A DNA stretch of 64,000 nucleotides from Zygnema cylindricum. Lineage: Eukaryota > Streptophyta > Zygnematophyceae > Zygnematales > Zygnemataceae. The position numbers were made by a program, and so were the translations under genes. Shown here piece after piece: positions 45,191 through 58,410 of this stretch. The notes below the pieces were generated by a model. It saw only the letters and a program-made list of their open reading frames with translations, did not search any database and was not told the origin of the DNA. The stretch spans positions 1-64,000 of the forward strand of contig JBBHKE010002672.1 in assembly GCA_037447655.1 (NCBI GenBank), given 5' to 3'. The number at the start of each line of letters is the position of its first letter. Position 1 is the stretch's first letter.

Positions 45191-45900
45191 TATAGAAAAG
45201 TAAGCTTTAGTAAGTCTTAGGAATAAGAGTCTTGGACTTCGAATATATTTGGACCACCAACTATTCTATATTAGCTATATTTAGTGTGGATTTCTTAGTA
45301 TCTACTTGAATAGTTATCTTTAAGTAAATTAGTGTGTACGGCCGCCTATGAATGTAGACGTGAAACTTATCTTCGGATTTTTTAGGTCTAGATATTGTTA
45401 CTTGACAATTTTTGTCCAAGTACTTAGATTTTTGTCAGTAAATATTTAGGTGAACCCTTTACATACGTTTTAAATGATTTCTAGATTTTTTGAGTATTTT
45501 GTTCAGCTAAGATTGATCAATTCAACACGGAATGTACATTCTACACAAGAGTTAAGGAAATGAGAACACTGAGTGCAGTTTAAGGAGTTTTATGCTCTAT
45601 TGTCTTTGATTTGCTTGTTGTAAATGTTTTTTGGTTGAAAGACCTTTTTCATAAGGAGTAACATATCTTACACTATAGATATAGTCTTCTAGGCATTTTT
45701 CTTTGGGTTTGCTTCCGCTAACATGTCTGATAATGAATCAGCTCATGTTACAAATGCTCCTATTAGCCCTAGTGCTCCACCTGCTCATCCAAGGACGAAT
45801 ATCCTGGCTAGTGCAAGTGTGACTCCTAGTGGGAGTGGATTACAGCCGAGTCTAAATGCCCATGACCTACAACAAGTCTAAATGCCCCTGACCTACAACA
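45191..45900 (+). repeat. C1 3' LTR
   Basis: Starts TATAGAAAAGTAAGC and ends CTACAACA at 45874. The last 26 bp are tandemly duplicated (to 45900, again ending CTACAACA). Compared with the D LTRs it shows that the C LTR runs to CAACA and includes the Gag N-terminus (ATG at 45724, MSDNESAHVTNAPISPSAP...). Satellite begins at 45901 (GTTAG). Confidence 0.88.
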
Positions 45901-48107
45901 GTTAGCGCTAAGAAGAATTCTTACCTAACTTACACAAACTGTTAGAGCTAACAAAAATTGTTATCTAACTTTCATAAACTGTTAGCGCTAGCAAGAATTG
46001 TTACCTAACTTACACAAATTGTTAGCGGTAACAAGAATAGTTTACAAAACTTACACAAATTGTTAACGCTAACAATAATTATAATCTAAATTACACAAAC
46101 TGTAAGGGCTAAAAGGAATTATTACCTAATTTACACAAACTGTTACCGCAAACAATAATAGTTATCTAAAATACACAAAACGTTAGCATTAACAAGAATT
46201 GTTACCTAACTTACACAAACTATTAGCGCTAATAAGAATTGTTACCTAACTTACACAAACTGTTATCGCTAAAAACAATTGTTTCCTAACTTACACAAAC
46301 CGTTAGCCCTAACTCGAATTGTTAGCTATCTTTCAAAAACTATTACAGCTAACAGGAATTTTTACCTAAATTAAACAAACCGTTAGCGCTAACTCAAATT
46401 GAATCCTATCTTACACAAACTATTAGCGCTAACAGGAATTGTTGTGTAAATTACATAAACTGTTAGCACTAAGAAGAATTGTTAACAAGAATTGTTACCT
46501 AAGTTACACAAACTATTACCGCTAACAGGAATTTTTACCTAAATTAAACAAACCGTTAGCGCTAACTCAAATAAAATCCTATCTTACACAAACTATTAGC
46601 GCTAACAGGAATTGTTGTGTAAATTACATAAACTGTTAGCACTAAGAAGATTTGTTATCTAAATTACACAAACCGTTAGCGCTAACAAGAATTGTTAACA
46701 AGAATTTTTATCTAAACTACACAAACCGTTAGCGCTAACAATAATTGTTATCTAAATTACACAAATTGTTATCGCTAACAGGAATTGTTACCTAACTTAC
46801 ACAAACTTATAGCCCTAACAGGAATTGTTATCTAAAAACACAAACTATTAGTAGTTACAAAAATTGTTATCTAATTTACACAAACTGTTAGCGGTAACAA
46901 GAATTGTTACCTTAGTTACACAAACTGTTAATGCTAACAGGAATTGTTACCTAATCTACACAAACTCTTAGCGCTAACAAGAATTGTTATCTAAAATCAA
47001 ATTGTTAGTGCTAACAAAAATTGTTACCTAATTTACAAAAACTGTTAACATTAACAGGAATTGTTACGTAACTTACACAAACTGTTATCACTAACAATAA
47101 TTGTTATTTAAATTACACAAACCGTTAGCGCTAACAAGAATTGTTATCTAAATTACACAAACTGTTAGCGCTAACAAGAATTGTTATCTAAGTTACACAA
47201 ACTGTTAGCGCTAACAAGAATTGTTATCTAGAATATAAAAAATGTTAGCGCTAACAACATTTGTTATCTAAATTACACAAACTATTAGCGGTTACAAAAA
47301 TTGTCACCTAACTTACACAAACTATTCCCGCTGACAAGGATTGTTACCTAACTTACACAAACTGTTAGCGCTAATTGGAATTGTTACCTAACTTACACAA
47401 ACTGTTACTGCTAACAAGAATTGTTACCTAACTTATACAAACTGTTAGCGTTTACAACAAGTGTTACCTTACTTAAACAAACAGTTAGCGCTAACAATAA
47501 TTGTTACCTTAATTACATAAACTCTTAGCGCTAACACAAATTGTTCCCTAACTTACAAAAACTGTTAGCGCTAAAAGGAATTTTTACCTAAGTTTCACAA
47601 ATTGTTAGCCCTAACAGGAATTGTTATCTAAATTACACAAACTATAAGTGGTTACAAGAATTGATATCTAGTTTACACAAACTGTTAGCGCTAACAAGAA
47701 TTGTTACCAAACTTACACAAACTGTTAGCGCTAACAAGTATTGTTATCTAAATTGCAGAAAATGTTATCGCTTACACGAATTGTTACCTAATTTATACAA
47801 ACTGTTAGTGCTAACAATAATTGTTACCTAATTTACACAAACTGTTAGCGTTAACAAAAATTGTTACCTAACTTACACAAACTGTTAGCGCTAAAAATAA
47901 ATTTTATCTAAATTACAAAAACTGTTAGCTCTAACAAGTACTGTTATATAAATTGCAGAAACTTTTATCGCTAACGAGAATTGTTACCTAACTTACACAA
48001 AGTGTTACGGCTAACATGAATTGTTACCTAACTTACAAAGATAGTTAGCGATAACAAGATGTGTTACTTAACTTACACAAACTTTTAGCGCTAATAGAAA
48101 TTGTAAC
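45901..48107 (+). repeat. Satellite array 2a, 40-bp units
   Basis: Same unit, mostly subtype 2: perfect palindrome TGTTAGCGCTAACA and CTAACTTAC or CTAAATTAC. Starts at the exact end of the C1 LTR and is interrupted at 48108. Confidence 0.97.
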
Positions 48108-48335
48108 TGTTAGATTTTCTCGAAATCCGAGATTCGGCATGTCCCACACTTAGGGAAATTGAGCCAGCCAGGGTTCGAACGTGGGACCTTTCTCTTCAGC
48201 TGCGAACTCAGTACCACTGTGCCAACAGCTCCATGTTCAGTATCGTGATCCGTACCCATTTATCACGGGCGGCTCGATTATGGATACTTCCATATTCTAC
48301 CCTGTATTAGACCGGCTTAACGTGCCAATAACCCA
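48108..48335. mobile_element. Small solo LTR (228 bp) with antisense tRNA-like core
   Basis: Begins TGTTAGATTTTC and ends TAACCCA (TG...CA), flanked by the perfect duplication GTAAC (48103-48107, 48336-48340) of satellite sequence. This is the signature of an LTR insertion. On the minus strand a tRNA-like stretch runs from about 48233 to 48160, with A box TTGGCACAGTGGTA and B box CGTTCGAACCC. No internal region or partner LTR is visible. Size fits TRIM-type elements. Alternatively it is an unusual SINE. Confidence 0.75.
48155..48233 (-). ncRNA. tRNA-like sequence in small LTR
   Basis: Starts GGAGCTGTTGGCACAGTGG (A box TGGCNNAGTGG fully matched). B box GTTCGAACCC follows at Pol III-like spacing. 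The T arm CCCACGTTCGAACCCTGG pairs only in part, and the acceptor ends do not pair well, so it is tRNA-derived rather than a working tRNA gene. Confidence 0.5.
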
Positions 48336-51300
48336 GTAACCTTACTTACACAAAGTATTAGCCCTAACAGGAATTGTTACCTAACTTACACAAACTTTTA
48401 GCGCTAACAAGAATTGTTATCTAAATTACACAAATTACTAGCGCTAACGAAAATTGTTATCTATATTACACAAACTTTTAGCGCTAATAAGAATTGTTAT
48501 CTAACTTACACAAACTGTTAGCGCTAACAAGAATTGTATCCTATCTTACACAAACTATTAGCGCTAACAGGAATTGTTGTCTAAATTACACAAACTGTTA
48601 GCGCTAACAAGAATTGTTATCTAAATTACACAAACTGTTAGCGCTAACAAGAATTGTTAACAAGAAATTGTTACCTAATTTACACAAACTATTACCGCTA
48701 ACAGGAATTGTTACCTAACTTGCACAAACTGTTAGCTCTAAGAAGATCTGTTATCTAAATTACACAAACCGTTAGCGTTAACAAGAGTTATTATTTAAAT
48801 TACACAAACTCTTACCGCTAACTAGAATTGTAACCTAAATAACACAATCTATTAGCGGTTACAAAAATTGTTATCTAATTTACAGAAACAGTTAGCGCTA
48901 GCAAGAATTGTTACCTATTTTACACAAACTGTTAGCGCTAACAATAAATGTTATCTAATCTACAAAAACTGTTAGCGCTAACAAGAACTGTTATCTAAAT
49001 TAAAGGAACTGTTAGCGCTAACAGGAATTGTTATCTAAAGTACACAAACTATTAGCGGTTACAAGAATTGTTACCTAACTTACACAAACTGTTAGAGCTA
49101 ACAATAATTGTTATCTATATTACACAAACTGGTAGCACTAACAAGAACTGTTATCTAAATTACACAAACCGTTAGCTCTAAGAAAATCTGTTATCTAAAT
49201 AACACAAACTATTAGCGGTTATAAAAATTGTTATCTAATTTACACAAACTGTTAGCGCTAACAACAATTGTTACCTTACTTACACAAACTGTTAATGCTA
49301 ACAGGGATTTGTTACCTAATCTACACAAACTCTTAGCGCTAACAGGAATTGTTACCTAACTTATATAAACCGTTAAGGCTAACAGGAATTGTTACCTAAC
49401 TTACATAAATTGTTAGCGCTAACAACAAGTGTTACCTAACTTACAAAAACTGTTAACATTAACAGGAATTGTTACCTAACTTACACAAACTCTTATCACT
49501 AACAATTATTGTTATTTAAATGACATAAACTGTTAGCGCTAACAAGAATTGTTATCAAGAATACAGAAAATGATAGCGCTAACAATAATTGTTATCTAAA
49601 TTACACAAACTATTAGCGGTTACAAAAATTGTCACCTAACTTACACAAACTTTTACCGCTGACAAGAATTGTTACCTAATTGACACAAGCAGTTACCGCT
49701 AACAAGGATTGTTACCTAACTTACACAAACTGTAAGCGCTAATAGGAATTGTTACCTAACTTATATAAACCGTTAAGGCTAACAGGAATTGTTACCTAAC
49801 TTACATAAACTGTTAGCGCTAACAACAAGTGTCACCTAACTTACACAAACTGTTACCGCTAACAATAATTATTATCTAAATTTCACAAACTGTTAGCGCT
49901 AACAAGAATTGTTACCTTACTTAAACAAACTGTTAGCGCTAACAATAATTTTTATCTAAATTACACAAACTGTTAGCGCTAAAAACAATTGTTACTACAA
50001 AAACTTTCAGCGCTAAGAGGAATTTTCACCTAAATTACACAAACTGTTAGCGCTAACTAGAATTGTTACCTAGATTACAAAAAATGTTAGCCCTAATAAG
50101 AATTGTTATCTAAATTACACGAACTCTTAGCGTTAACAAGAATTGTTATCTAAATTACACAAACTATTAGCGCTAACAAGAATTGTTACCAAACTTACAC
50201 AAATTATTAGCGTTAACAATAATTGTAACCTAATTTACACAAACTGTTAGCGTTAACAGATTTGTTATCTAAACTACACAAATTGTTAGCGCTAAAAGGA
50301 ATTGATACCTAAATAACACGAATTTTTATCGTTAACAGGAATTGTTACCTAACTTACACAAAAAGTTAGCGCTAACAAGAATTATAACCTAACTTACACA
50401 AAGTGTTAACGCTAAAAGGAATTGTAACCTAAATTACACAAATTGTTAACGCTTACATTAATTGTTATCTAAACTACACAAACTGTTAGCGCTAACAGGA
50501 ATTGTTACCTAACTTGCAAAAACCTGTTAACGCTCTGAAAAATTGTTATCTAAATTATACAAACTAGTGCTAACAAGAATTGTTACCTAAATTACACAAT
50601 TTGTTAGCGCTCACAATAATGTTACTTAACTTACACAAACTGTTAGCGCTCACAGGAATTGTTACCTAAATTACACAAACAGTTAGCGCTAACAAGAATT
50701 ATAACCTAACTTACACAAAACTGTTAGCGCTAACAACAACTGTTATCTTAATACCACAAAAATTTTCCGCTAAAAGATATTGTTATCTAAATTACACAAA
50801 GTGTTAGCGCTAACAAAAATTGTTACCTAACTTACACCAATTGTTACTGTTAACAGGAATTGTAACCTTACTTACACAAACTATTAGCGCTAACATGAAT
50901 TGTAACCTAAATAACAAAAAATATTAGCGATAACAAGAATTGTTACCTTACTTACACAAACTGTTAGCGCTAACAAGAATTGTAACCTTATTGTCAGAAA
51001 CTATTAACACTAACAGTAATTGTTAACTAACATACAAAAACATTTAGTGCTAACAAAAATTGTTATTTACTACACAAAGTGCTACCGCTAACAAGAACAG
51101 TTACCTAACTTACAAAAACTGTTATCGTTAACAAAAATTGTTATCTAAATTACACAAATTGTCAACACTAACAGAATTGTAACCAAACTTACACAAATTA
51201 TTAGCGCTAACAAGAATTGTAACCTAATTTACACAAACTTTTAGAGCTAACAAGAATTGTTATCTAAATTACACAAACTGTTATTGCTAACAGGAATTGT

Positions 51301-53853
51301 TACCTAACTTACACAAACTATTAGCGCTAAGAAGAATTATTATCTTAAAACAAACTGTTAGAGCTCACCAGAATTGTTACATAACTCACAAAAATTGTTA
51401 ACGCTAACAGGAATTGTTACCTAACTTACACAAACTTTTTTCGCTTATAGGAATAAATACCTAATTTACACAAACTGTTAGCGCTAACAATTGTTGTAAT
51501 TTGAATTACACAAATTGTTAGCGCTAACAAAAATTGTTATCTAAAATACACAAAATGTTACAGCTAACAAAAATTATTACCTTATTTACAAACACTTTTA
51601 GCGCTATCAAGAATTGTTATCTTAAAACAAACTGTTAGAGCTTACTATAATTGTTACCTAACTTACAAAAACTGTTAACGCTAACAGGAATTGTTACCTA
51701 ACTTACAAAAACTTTTATCGCTAATTGGAATTGTTAGATAACTTATAAAAACAATTACAGCTAATAGTAATTGTTATTTCAATTACACAAATTATTAGCG
51801 CTAACAAAAATTGTTATCTAAAATAAACAAACTGCTAGAGCTAATTGGAATTGCTACCTAACTTACAAAAACTGTTACCGCTAACAAGATTTGTTACCTA
51901 ACTTACACAAACTGTTAGCACTAACAAGGATTGTTACCTAACTTACACAAACTGTTAGCGCTAAGAAGAATTGTTACCTAACTGACACAAACTGTTAGCG
52001 CTAACAACAAGTGTTACCTAACTTACATAAACTGTTAGCACTAACAAAAATTGTTACGTAACTTACACAAACTGTTTGCGCAAACAAGAATTGTTATCTA
52101 AATTACTCAAAATGTTAGCGCTAACAAAGATTGTTACCTAACTTACACAAACTGTTAGCGCTAACAGGAATTGTTACCTAACTTACACAAACTGTTAGCG
52201 CAAATAAATTTTTTTAATGAACTTACACAAACACTAAGCGCTAAAAGGAATTGTTACCTAACTTACAATAACTGTTTTTGCTAATTGCAATTGTTACCTA
52301 ACTTACACAAACTGTTAGCGCTAACAAGGATTGTGACCTAAATTACACAAACTGTTAGCGCTAACAATAATTGTTACCTAACTTGCACAAACTGTTAGCG
52401 CTAACAAGAATTTCACCTAACTTACACAAACGGTTACCGCTAACAGGATTGTTACCTAACTTACACAAACTGTTACCACTCACAGGAATCTTTACCTAAC
52501 TTACACAATCTGTTAGCGCCAACAAGAATTATTACCTAACTTTCACAAATTGTTAGTGCTTTCAACAGTTGTTACCTAACTTACTCAAACTGTTAGCGCT
52601 AACATGAATTATTACCTAACGTACACAAACTGCACTAACATGAATTGTGACCTTACTTTAACAAACTGTTAGCGCTAACATGAATTTTTATCTAAATTAC
52701 ACAAACTGTTAGCGCTAATAGAAATTGTTAACTTATTTACATAAACTGTTAGCGCTAACAGGAAGTGTTACCTATCTTACATACACTGTTAGCACTAACA
52801 AGAATTCTTACCTAACTTACACAAACTGTTAGGGCTAAAAATAATTGTTTTCTAAATAACAGAATCGTTAGCACTAACAAGAACTGTTATCGAAATTACA
52901 CAAAATTTTAGCGTTAACAAAAATTGTTATCTAACATTCACAAACTGTTAGCGCTAACACGAATTGTTACCTAACTTACACAAAATGTTAGCGCTAACAA
53001 GAACTGTTATCTAAATTACAAAAACTATTACCGCTAACAGAAATTATTACCCAACCTACAAAAATTGTTACCGCTAACAAGAATTGTTATCTAACTTACA
53101 TAAACTGTTAGCGCTAACATGAATTGTTACCTAACTTACACAAACTGTTACCGCTAACAAGAATTGTTATCTATATTACATACTGTGTTAGTGCTCACAA
53201 GTATTGTTTCCTAACTAACACAAAAGTTAGCGCTAACACGAATTTTTACCTACCTTACACAAACTGTTAGCGCTAACAGGAATTGTTATCTAAATTACAC
53301 AAACTGTTAGCGCTAACAAGAACTGTTATCTAAATTACAGAAATTGTTACCGCTAACAGGAATTGTTATCCAACCTACACAAACTGTTACCGCTAACAAG
53401 AGTTGTTACCTAATTTACAAAAAGTGTTAGCACTAACAATAATTGTTACCTAAATTACACAAACTTTTAGCGTTAACAAAAATTGTTACCTAACATACAC
53501 ACTGTGTTATCGCTAACACGAATTGTAACCTAACTAGCACAAACTATTAGCACTAACAAGAATTGTTACCTAACTTACACAAACTGTAACGATAATAGGA
53601 ATTCAGACCTAATCCACTAAATTGTTTGCGCCAAATGTGCACCGTTACGTAACGGCAAGGCAACCACATTTCAATAAAATTGTTACCTAACCTACAAAAT
53701 TGTTTGCGCTAACAAAAATTGTTATCTAAATTAAACAAACTGTTAACGCTAACAGGAATTGTGACCTAACTTACACAAATTGTTAGTGCGAACAAGAATT
53801 GTTACCTAACTTACACAAACATTTAGCGCTAACAAGAATTGTTACCTAACTTA
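48336..53853 (+). repeat. Satellite array 2b, 40-bp units
   Basis: Continuation of array 2, subtype 2 throughout, ending exactly at the D 5' LTR. A short irregular patch (about 53600-53680) contains the palindrome GTTACGTAAC and non-satellite bases. Confidence 0.96.
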
Positions 53854-54533
53854 TATTGAAAAGTAAGCTTTAGTAAGTCTTAGGAATAAGAGTCTAGGAC
53901 TTAGAATATTTTTGGAATACTAACTGTTGAATATTAGGTATATTTAGTGTGGATTTTTAGTATATACTTGGATAGTTATCTTTTAGGTTATTAGTGTGTA
54001 GGGCCGCCTATGAATGTAGACGTTAAACTTATCTTCGAATTTTTTGGGTCTAGATATTGTTACTTGACAATTTTGGTCCAAGTACTTAGATTTTTGTCAG
54101 TAGATATTTAGGTGAACTTGTACATACGTTATATATGTTTTCTAGATTTTTTGTGTATTTAGTTCAGCTATGATTGATCAATTCAACACAGAATGTACAT
54201 TCTACACAAGAGTTAAGGAAATGAGAGCACTGGATGCAGTTTAAGGTGTTTTATGCTCTATTGTCTTTGATTTGCTTGTTGTACATGTTTGTTTGGTTGA
54301 ATACCTCTTTCATTAAAATAACATATCTTACACTATAGATATAGTCTTGTAGGCATTTCTCTTTGGGTTTGCTTCCACTAACATATCTGATAATGGCTGA
54401 GCTCCTGTTGCAAGTGCTCCTATTAGCCCTAGTGCTCCACCTGCTCCTCAAGGACTAATATCCTGGCTAGTGCAAATGTGACTCCTAGTGGGAGTAGATC
54501 ATAGCTGAGTCTAAATGCCCATGACCTTCAACA
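53854..54533 (+). repeat. D 5' LTR
   Basis: 680 bp, TATTGAAAAGTAAGC to CTTCAACA. The Gag ATG seen in the other C LTRs is ATA here (about 54382), so the LTR-encoded start is lost. Confidence 0.9.
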
Positions 54534-54545
54534 GGTTATGGGCCC
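54534..54545 (+). other. D primer-binding site
   Basis: GGTTATGGGCCC, perfect half-tRNA-iMet complement, directly after the LTR end CAACA. Its ATG (54538) is the first in-frame Met left to this copy. Confidence 0.85.
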
Positions 54546-55497
54546 ACCGCCCAAATTGCCTATTTTTGACAGATTTGACTACTTCTACTGGGAAGATATT
54601 TTGAGCTCATATTTCGAGGAGAGGGACTTGTCACCCATTGTGGAAAGAACAACGGATGTGACTGCGCCGGATTGGAAAAAGAAGAATCTCCACTGTCTCA
54701 ACATTTTGAAGCAGTCTATGACAAAAGATTTGGTAATGTTGTATCCTGAGATGAAGAAAGCCTCTGAAGTTTGGTTTAGTGTACGTGCTATATATGTTCA
54801 GATTGATGTTAGGGTCCAGACTAACATAGCCACTCAGATTTTTGAATTAAATTATTGTGGATGTAGTATGTCAGATCATTGTCATGCTATGAAAAGGTTT
54901 TTTCTTCAGAGTACTAGTGCAGGTGGGGACTTTTCACCACCTCAGCAGTCTATGTTGTTGATGAGAACTTTGCCCGATGAATATAAGGGAGCCATGGATA
55001 GGCTTAAGGCTATTCCACACCGTCAATATAACATAACATTAGCATTTCAACTTATTTTGAGTGAAGAAGCTAACCAAATGTCACAAAGAGGTAGTAGTAA
55101 GTCAGTTCAGGCACTTGCTCACCAGTTTTTGGATTTTAAGATTTTGAATGGCAGTGGCAGATGTAGTGGTCCTAGAAGATCACCTTTGACATGCTATTAC
55201 TGTGATGAAAAAGGGCATGTGGTCAGAATGTGTAATGCATACAAGAGAGCGAAAGCCACATTAAATTTTTGCTTTGGATGGGACGAAAGCCGGGTTCCTT
55301 CTCAATCAGGTGGTCGCCCAACTGCTCTCTTCAACGAACTTAAGGAAGAAGTCGTGAGCAGCTTTTCCAACAACAGTGAAAAGAAATACTTTACGATGGC
55401 ACAAGCAACGGAAGGCGTGGAGGAAGACAAATGGATTGTGGACTCTGGCGCATCTGTTTACATGTGCTACAATCGCCATCTATTTATAAGTTTTTGA
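54538..55497 (+). pseudogene. D gag and protease start
   Basis: Open for 319 codons from the PBS-embedded ATG: MGPPPKLPIFDRFDYFYWED, capsid with SMLLMRTLPDEYKGAMDRLK and LILSEEANQMSQRGS. Zinc knuckle CYYCDEKGHVVRMC at about 55192-55233. Protease WIVDSGASVYMCYNRHLF has an intact D-S-G. TGA at 55495-55497 ends the frame within protease. Confidence 0.9.
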
Positions 55498-55842
55498 TCT
55501 ATTTCACCCATCAAAATTTATTTAAGTGATGATACGTTTGTTGAGTCCAAAGCAAACGGGAGGGTGTCACTTATGTTGAATGTAGATGGAAAACTTGTGA
55601 AAAGGGTCTTGGAAGAAGTGTTGCATGCCCCATGTTTTAAAAGAAACTTTTTCTCTACGTCAGCTGTAGAAAAGAAAGGTTTTATAACTATATCTGAGAA
55701 TGGAAAGAAAACAGTGAGTAACAATGGGAACATAGTTGCAGAGGGATTTGCTGGAGGAAACAATTTGTATCAGTTGAGTCTTGCAAATGATAATGACAAT
55801 GATGTTATGTACTCAAGTGTAATCAGTGATTGTGATTTATAG
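55498..55842 (+). pseudogene. D protease end and pre-integrase region
   Basis: VLEEVLHAPCFKRNFFSTSA and the KNG-type strand segment, ending SSVISDCDL-TAG (the TAG replaces the Trp before HKLLGHVNYD). Confidence 0.85.
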
Positions 55843-56640
55843 CATAAACTTTTAGGACATGTGAATTATGATAGATTAGAAACGATGGTAAATCAAAAAA
55901 TGGTGGAAGGTGTAAATATTAGTCAAAAACCAACATCAAATGTATGTGATGGTTTTGCAATAGGAAAAATTCATAAGTTGCCTTTCCCTTCTATCAGTGG
56001 GAGGTGCTAAGTTTATGCTTACCTTTACTAATGACTATAGTAGATTTACTACAATTTATTTTTTAAAGAGTAAGGATGAAGTGTTTTTAAAATTTAAAGA
56101 GTATAAGGTTTGGGTTGAAAATTTGCATGAGAAAAAAATAGGAGGATTCAGATCTGATAATGGAGGTGAGTACATCTCCAATGAATTTGCAGAATTCCTA
56201 AAATTGCATGGAATCTCACGTCAGCTAACTGTTCCTTATTCTCCGGAACAAAACGGTGTTTCAAAGATGATGAATAAGACCATATCAGAGTGTGCTAGGA
56301 CAATGATGGCTGATATGGACATAGATTATAATTTTTGGGGCAGAGGCTATGAATTGTGCAGCTTATGTGAGAAACAGGCTAGAAAAAAAGGCAGTAAAAG
56401 ATAAATCTCCTTACGAAATGTGGACATGACACAAACCAAATGTAAGTCACTTCAAAGTTTTTCGAAGTAAGATATTTATGCTAGATAATGATCCACAAAA
56501 ATCGAAATTAGAGCCAAAAGGCATACCACGTATATTTTTCGGGTATGATGATCATGCCAAGGGTTATAAAATATATGACATTAGGAGAAATAGAGTCGTG
56601 GTAGCCTGAAACATCATTGTGAAGGAAGAGGGAAAATGAG
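55843..56640 (+). pseudogene. D integrase, deleted and stopped
   Basis: HKLLGHVNYDRLETM and CDGFAIGKIHKLPFPS (the second Cys of the zinc site is Phe) are followed by an approximately 75-bp deletion. Compared with element E it removes the SDVWGPSRYP segment with the first catalytic Asp. The later Asp (RSDNGGEYISNEF) remains; the Glu position reads NGVSKMMNKT, so Glu is Lys. After 56404 come frameshift and stops (TGA 56427-56429, TGA 56607-56609). Confidence 0.85.
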
Positions 56641-57056
56641 TAGATGTATTTAGTCAGCGTACAGATGAAAAGAAAGATCGAAGTGTTGATTATATCTTTT
56701 TAGAGGAAAATCCTATGTTTTTCAAGAAAAATATAGAAAACGCATCTACATCAACTCAAAGTGACTTGTAATCATCTACTCCACCAGAAACAGGAAGTGT
56801 TATGCCAGAAAGAGTTGCAGACTCTCCTCTACCTCAAGCTGAAACTCAATCACAAGAAAAATTACATGTATCGAGGAGGAGGACCCTACCATCTATACCA
56901 GGGACAGAATTTCTAGGTGGAGTTAGGCAAAGTGCACAACATAGGGGAGAAAATGCAGCCTTTGCTCACTCAACACACAGGAAGAGCCTTTAACGTTGAC
57001 GGAAGATTTTTCGAGTAATGAGAGGGAACAGTTGGTGGAAGCAGTCAATGAAAAAA
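56641..57056 (+). pseudogene. D integrase-RT linker
   Basis: Variable linker. The 63-codon piece 56802-56993 (PERVADSPLPQAETQSQEKL) is nearly identical to the one in element E (61478-61669). Confidence 0.7.
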
Positions 57057-57735
57057 TGAAACCTATCATGGAGGCCCAAACATGGGATCTGGTGGAACTT
57101 CCTCCGAAAGAAAGGCTATTGGAAGTAAATGGGTGTTAAAATTAAAATTGAACCCAGATAATACCATAGACAAGTATAAGGCTCCTTTGGTCGCTAAAGG
57201 ATATAATCAAAAGTAGGGGATAGATTATGAAGAAACATTTTCACCGGTTGTAAGGTTTCCATCTCTCCGCATCTGACTTACATTAGTTGCCATAGAGGAT
57301 TTTGACATCCACCAAATGGATGTCAAAACTGCCTTTTTGCATGGTGATTTAGATGAGGTTTTTTACATGAAGCAGCCAGAGGGTTATGAGGAAGCAAGAA
57401 AAAAAATCTTGTGTGCAGACATTTAAAATCTTTGTATGGCCTAAAACAGGCCCCTAGGCAATGGAAACGAAAGTTAGATGAGTTTTTGACAGGATTATGG
57501 TTTACTAGAATTAGCTCAGATCATTCAGTATATGTGATGTGTGGTGATAATCCTGATGGGGTGATATTCATTGCTGTGTATGTTGATGATTTGCTGCTAA
57601 TTAGTAGGAACAAAGAAGGAATTGTTAGAGTAAAACACGCTTTTTATTCAAAATTTAAAATAAAGGATTTGGGTGAGGCTAAATACATTCTTGGAATACA
57701 AGTAGAAAGAGATAGAAAAAAAAAATCATTAGGCT
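57057..57735 (+). pseudogene. D reverse transcriptase
   Basis: N-terminal blocks (TWDLVELPPK, SKWVLKLKLNPDNTIDKYKA, HQMDVKTAFLHGDLDEVFYM) are frameshifted and carry TAG 57214-57216 and TGA 57274-57276. The C-terminal piece 57411-57737 is open: SLYGLKQAPRQWKRKLDEFL, FIAVYVDDLLLISRNKEGI (YVDD intact), KDLGEAKYILGIQVERD. Confidence 0.88.
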
Positions 57736-58388
57736 AACTCAAAAAGAAGCGATACCAAACATGTTGGAAAAAATTGGCCTGACTGATGCTAAAGGTTGTG
57801 CAACTCCTATAGAGTATAAGCAAAAACTTGAAGGAATAGAGCATGAGTTTGGAGTCATAATAGATGAGGAACTTAGTCCAGAAGAGCAAAAATTTATATC
57901 ACAAGTACCTTACATACAAGTAGTAGGAAGTCTGATTTACTTCATAAATTGCACTAGGCCCGATATAGCTGCAGTTGTTGGTGTATTGAGCAAAAGTCTG
58001 CAAAATCCACTATGGAATCCACTATGGTAAACTTCAAAAAGTCACTGCACAATCGACTATAGAAGCCGAATACATGGCTACGATCGCAGCCTTAAAAAAA
58101 CTGCTTTCGAATAAGGCATTTCTTCAAAAATTGGGGTTTACACAACACGGAACACAAATAATATGGTGTGACTATCAGGCAGCCATTTCTATGGCTACAA
58201 ACCCAAGTCACTGTTTTAAGAGTAAGCATATAGACATTCGGCTACATTTGGTACGAGAGAAAATATTTGCAAAAGTTGTCAAACTTTGCTATTTTCTTGA
58301 TGAGAAAATGATTGCGGACATGTTGAGAAAAGCCCTTCCATCTCCTAAGTTAGAGTACCGCAGAAAAACATGTGGTCTAAGTGAGTAA
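57736..58388 (+). pseudogene. D RT end and RNase H remnant
   Basis: TRPDIAAVVGVLSKSLQNP is followed directly by the QKVTAQSTIEAEYMA region. About 170 bp containing the WSDAS motif (present in C1) are deleted. The remainder WCDYQAAISMA and KSKHIDIRLHLVREKIF ends GLSE-stop. Confidence 0.85.
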
Positions 58389-58410
58389 GTCTTCTAAAGC
58401 TTAAAAGGAG

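Noticed and set aside
36184-53853. Telomere-type repeat
   Set aside because: Unit is 40 bp, and no short G-rich telomeric motif repeats.
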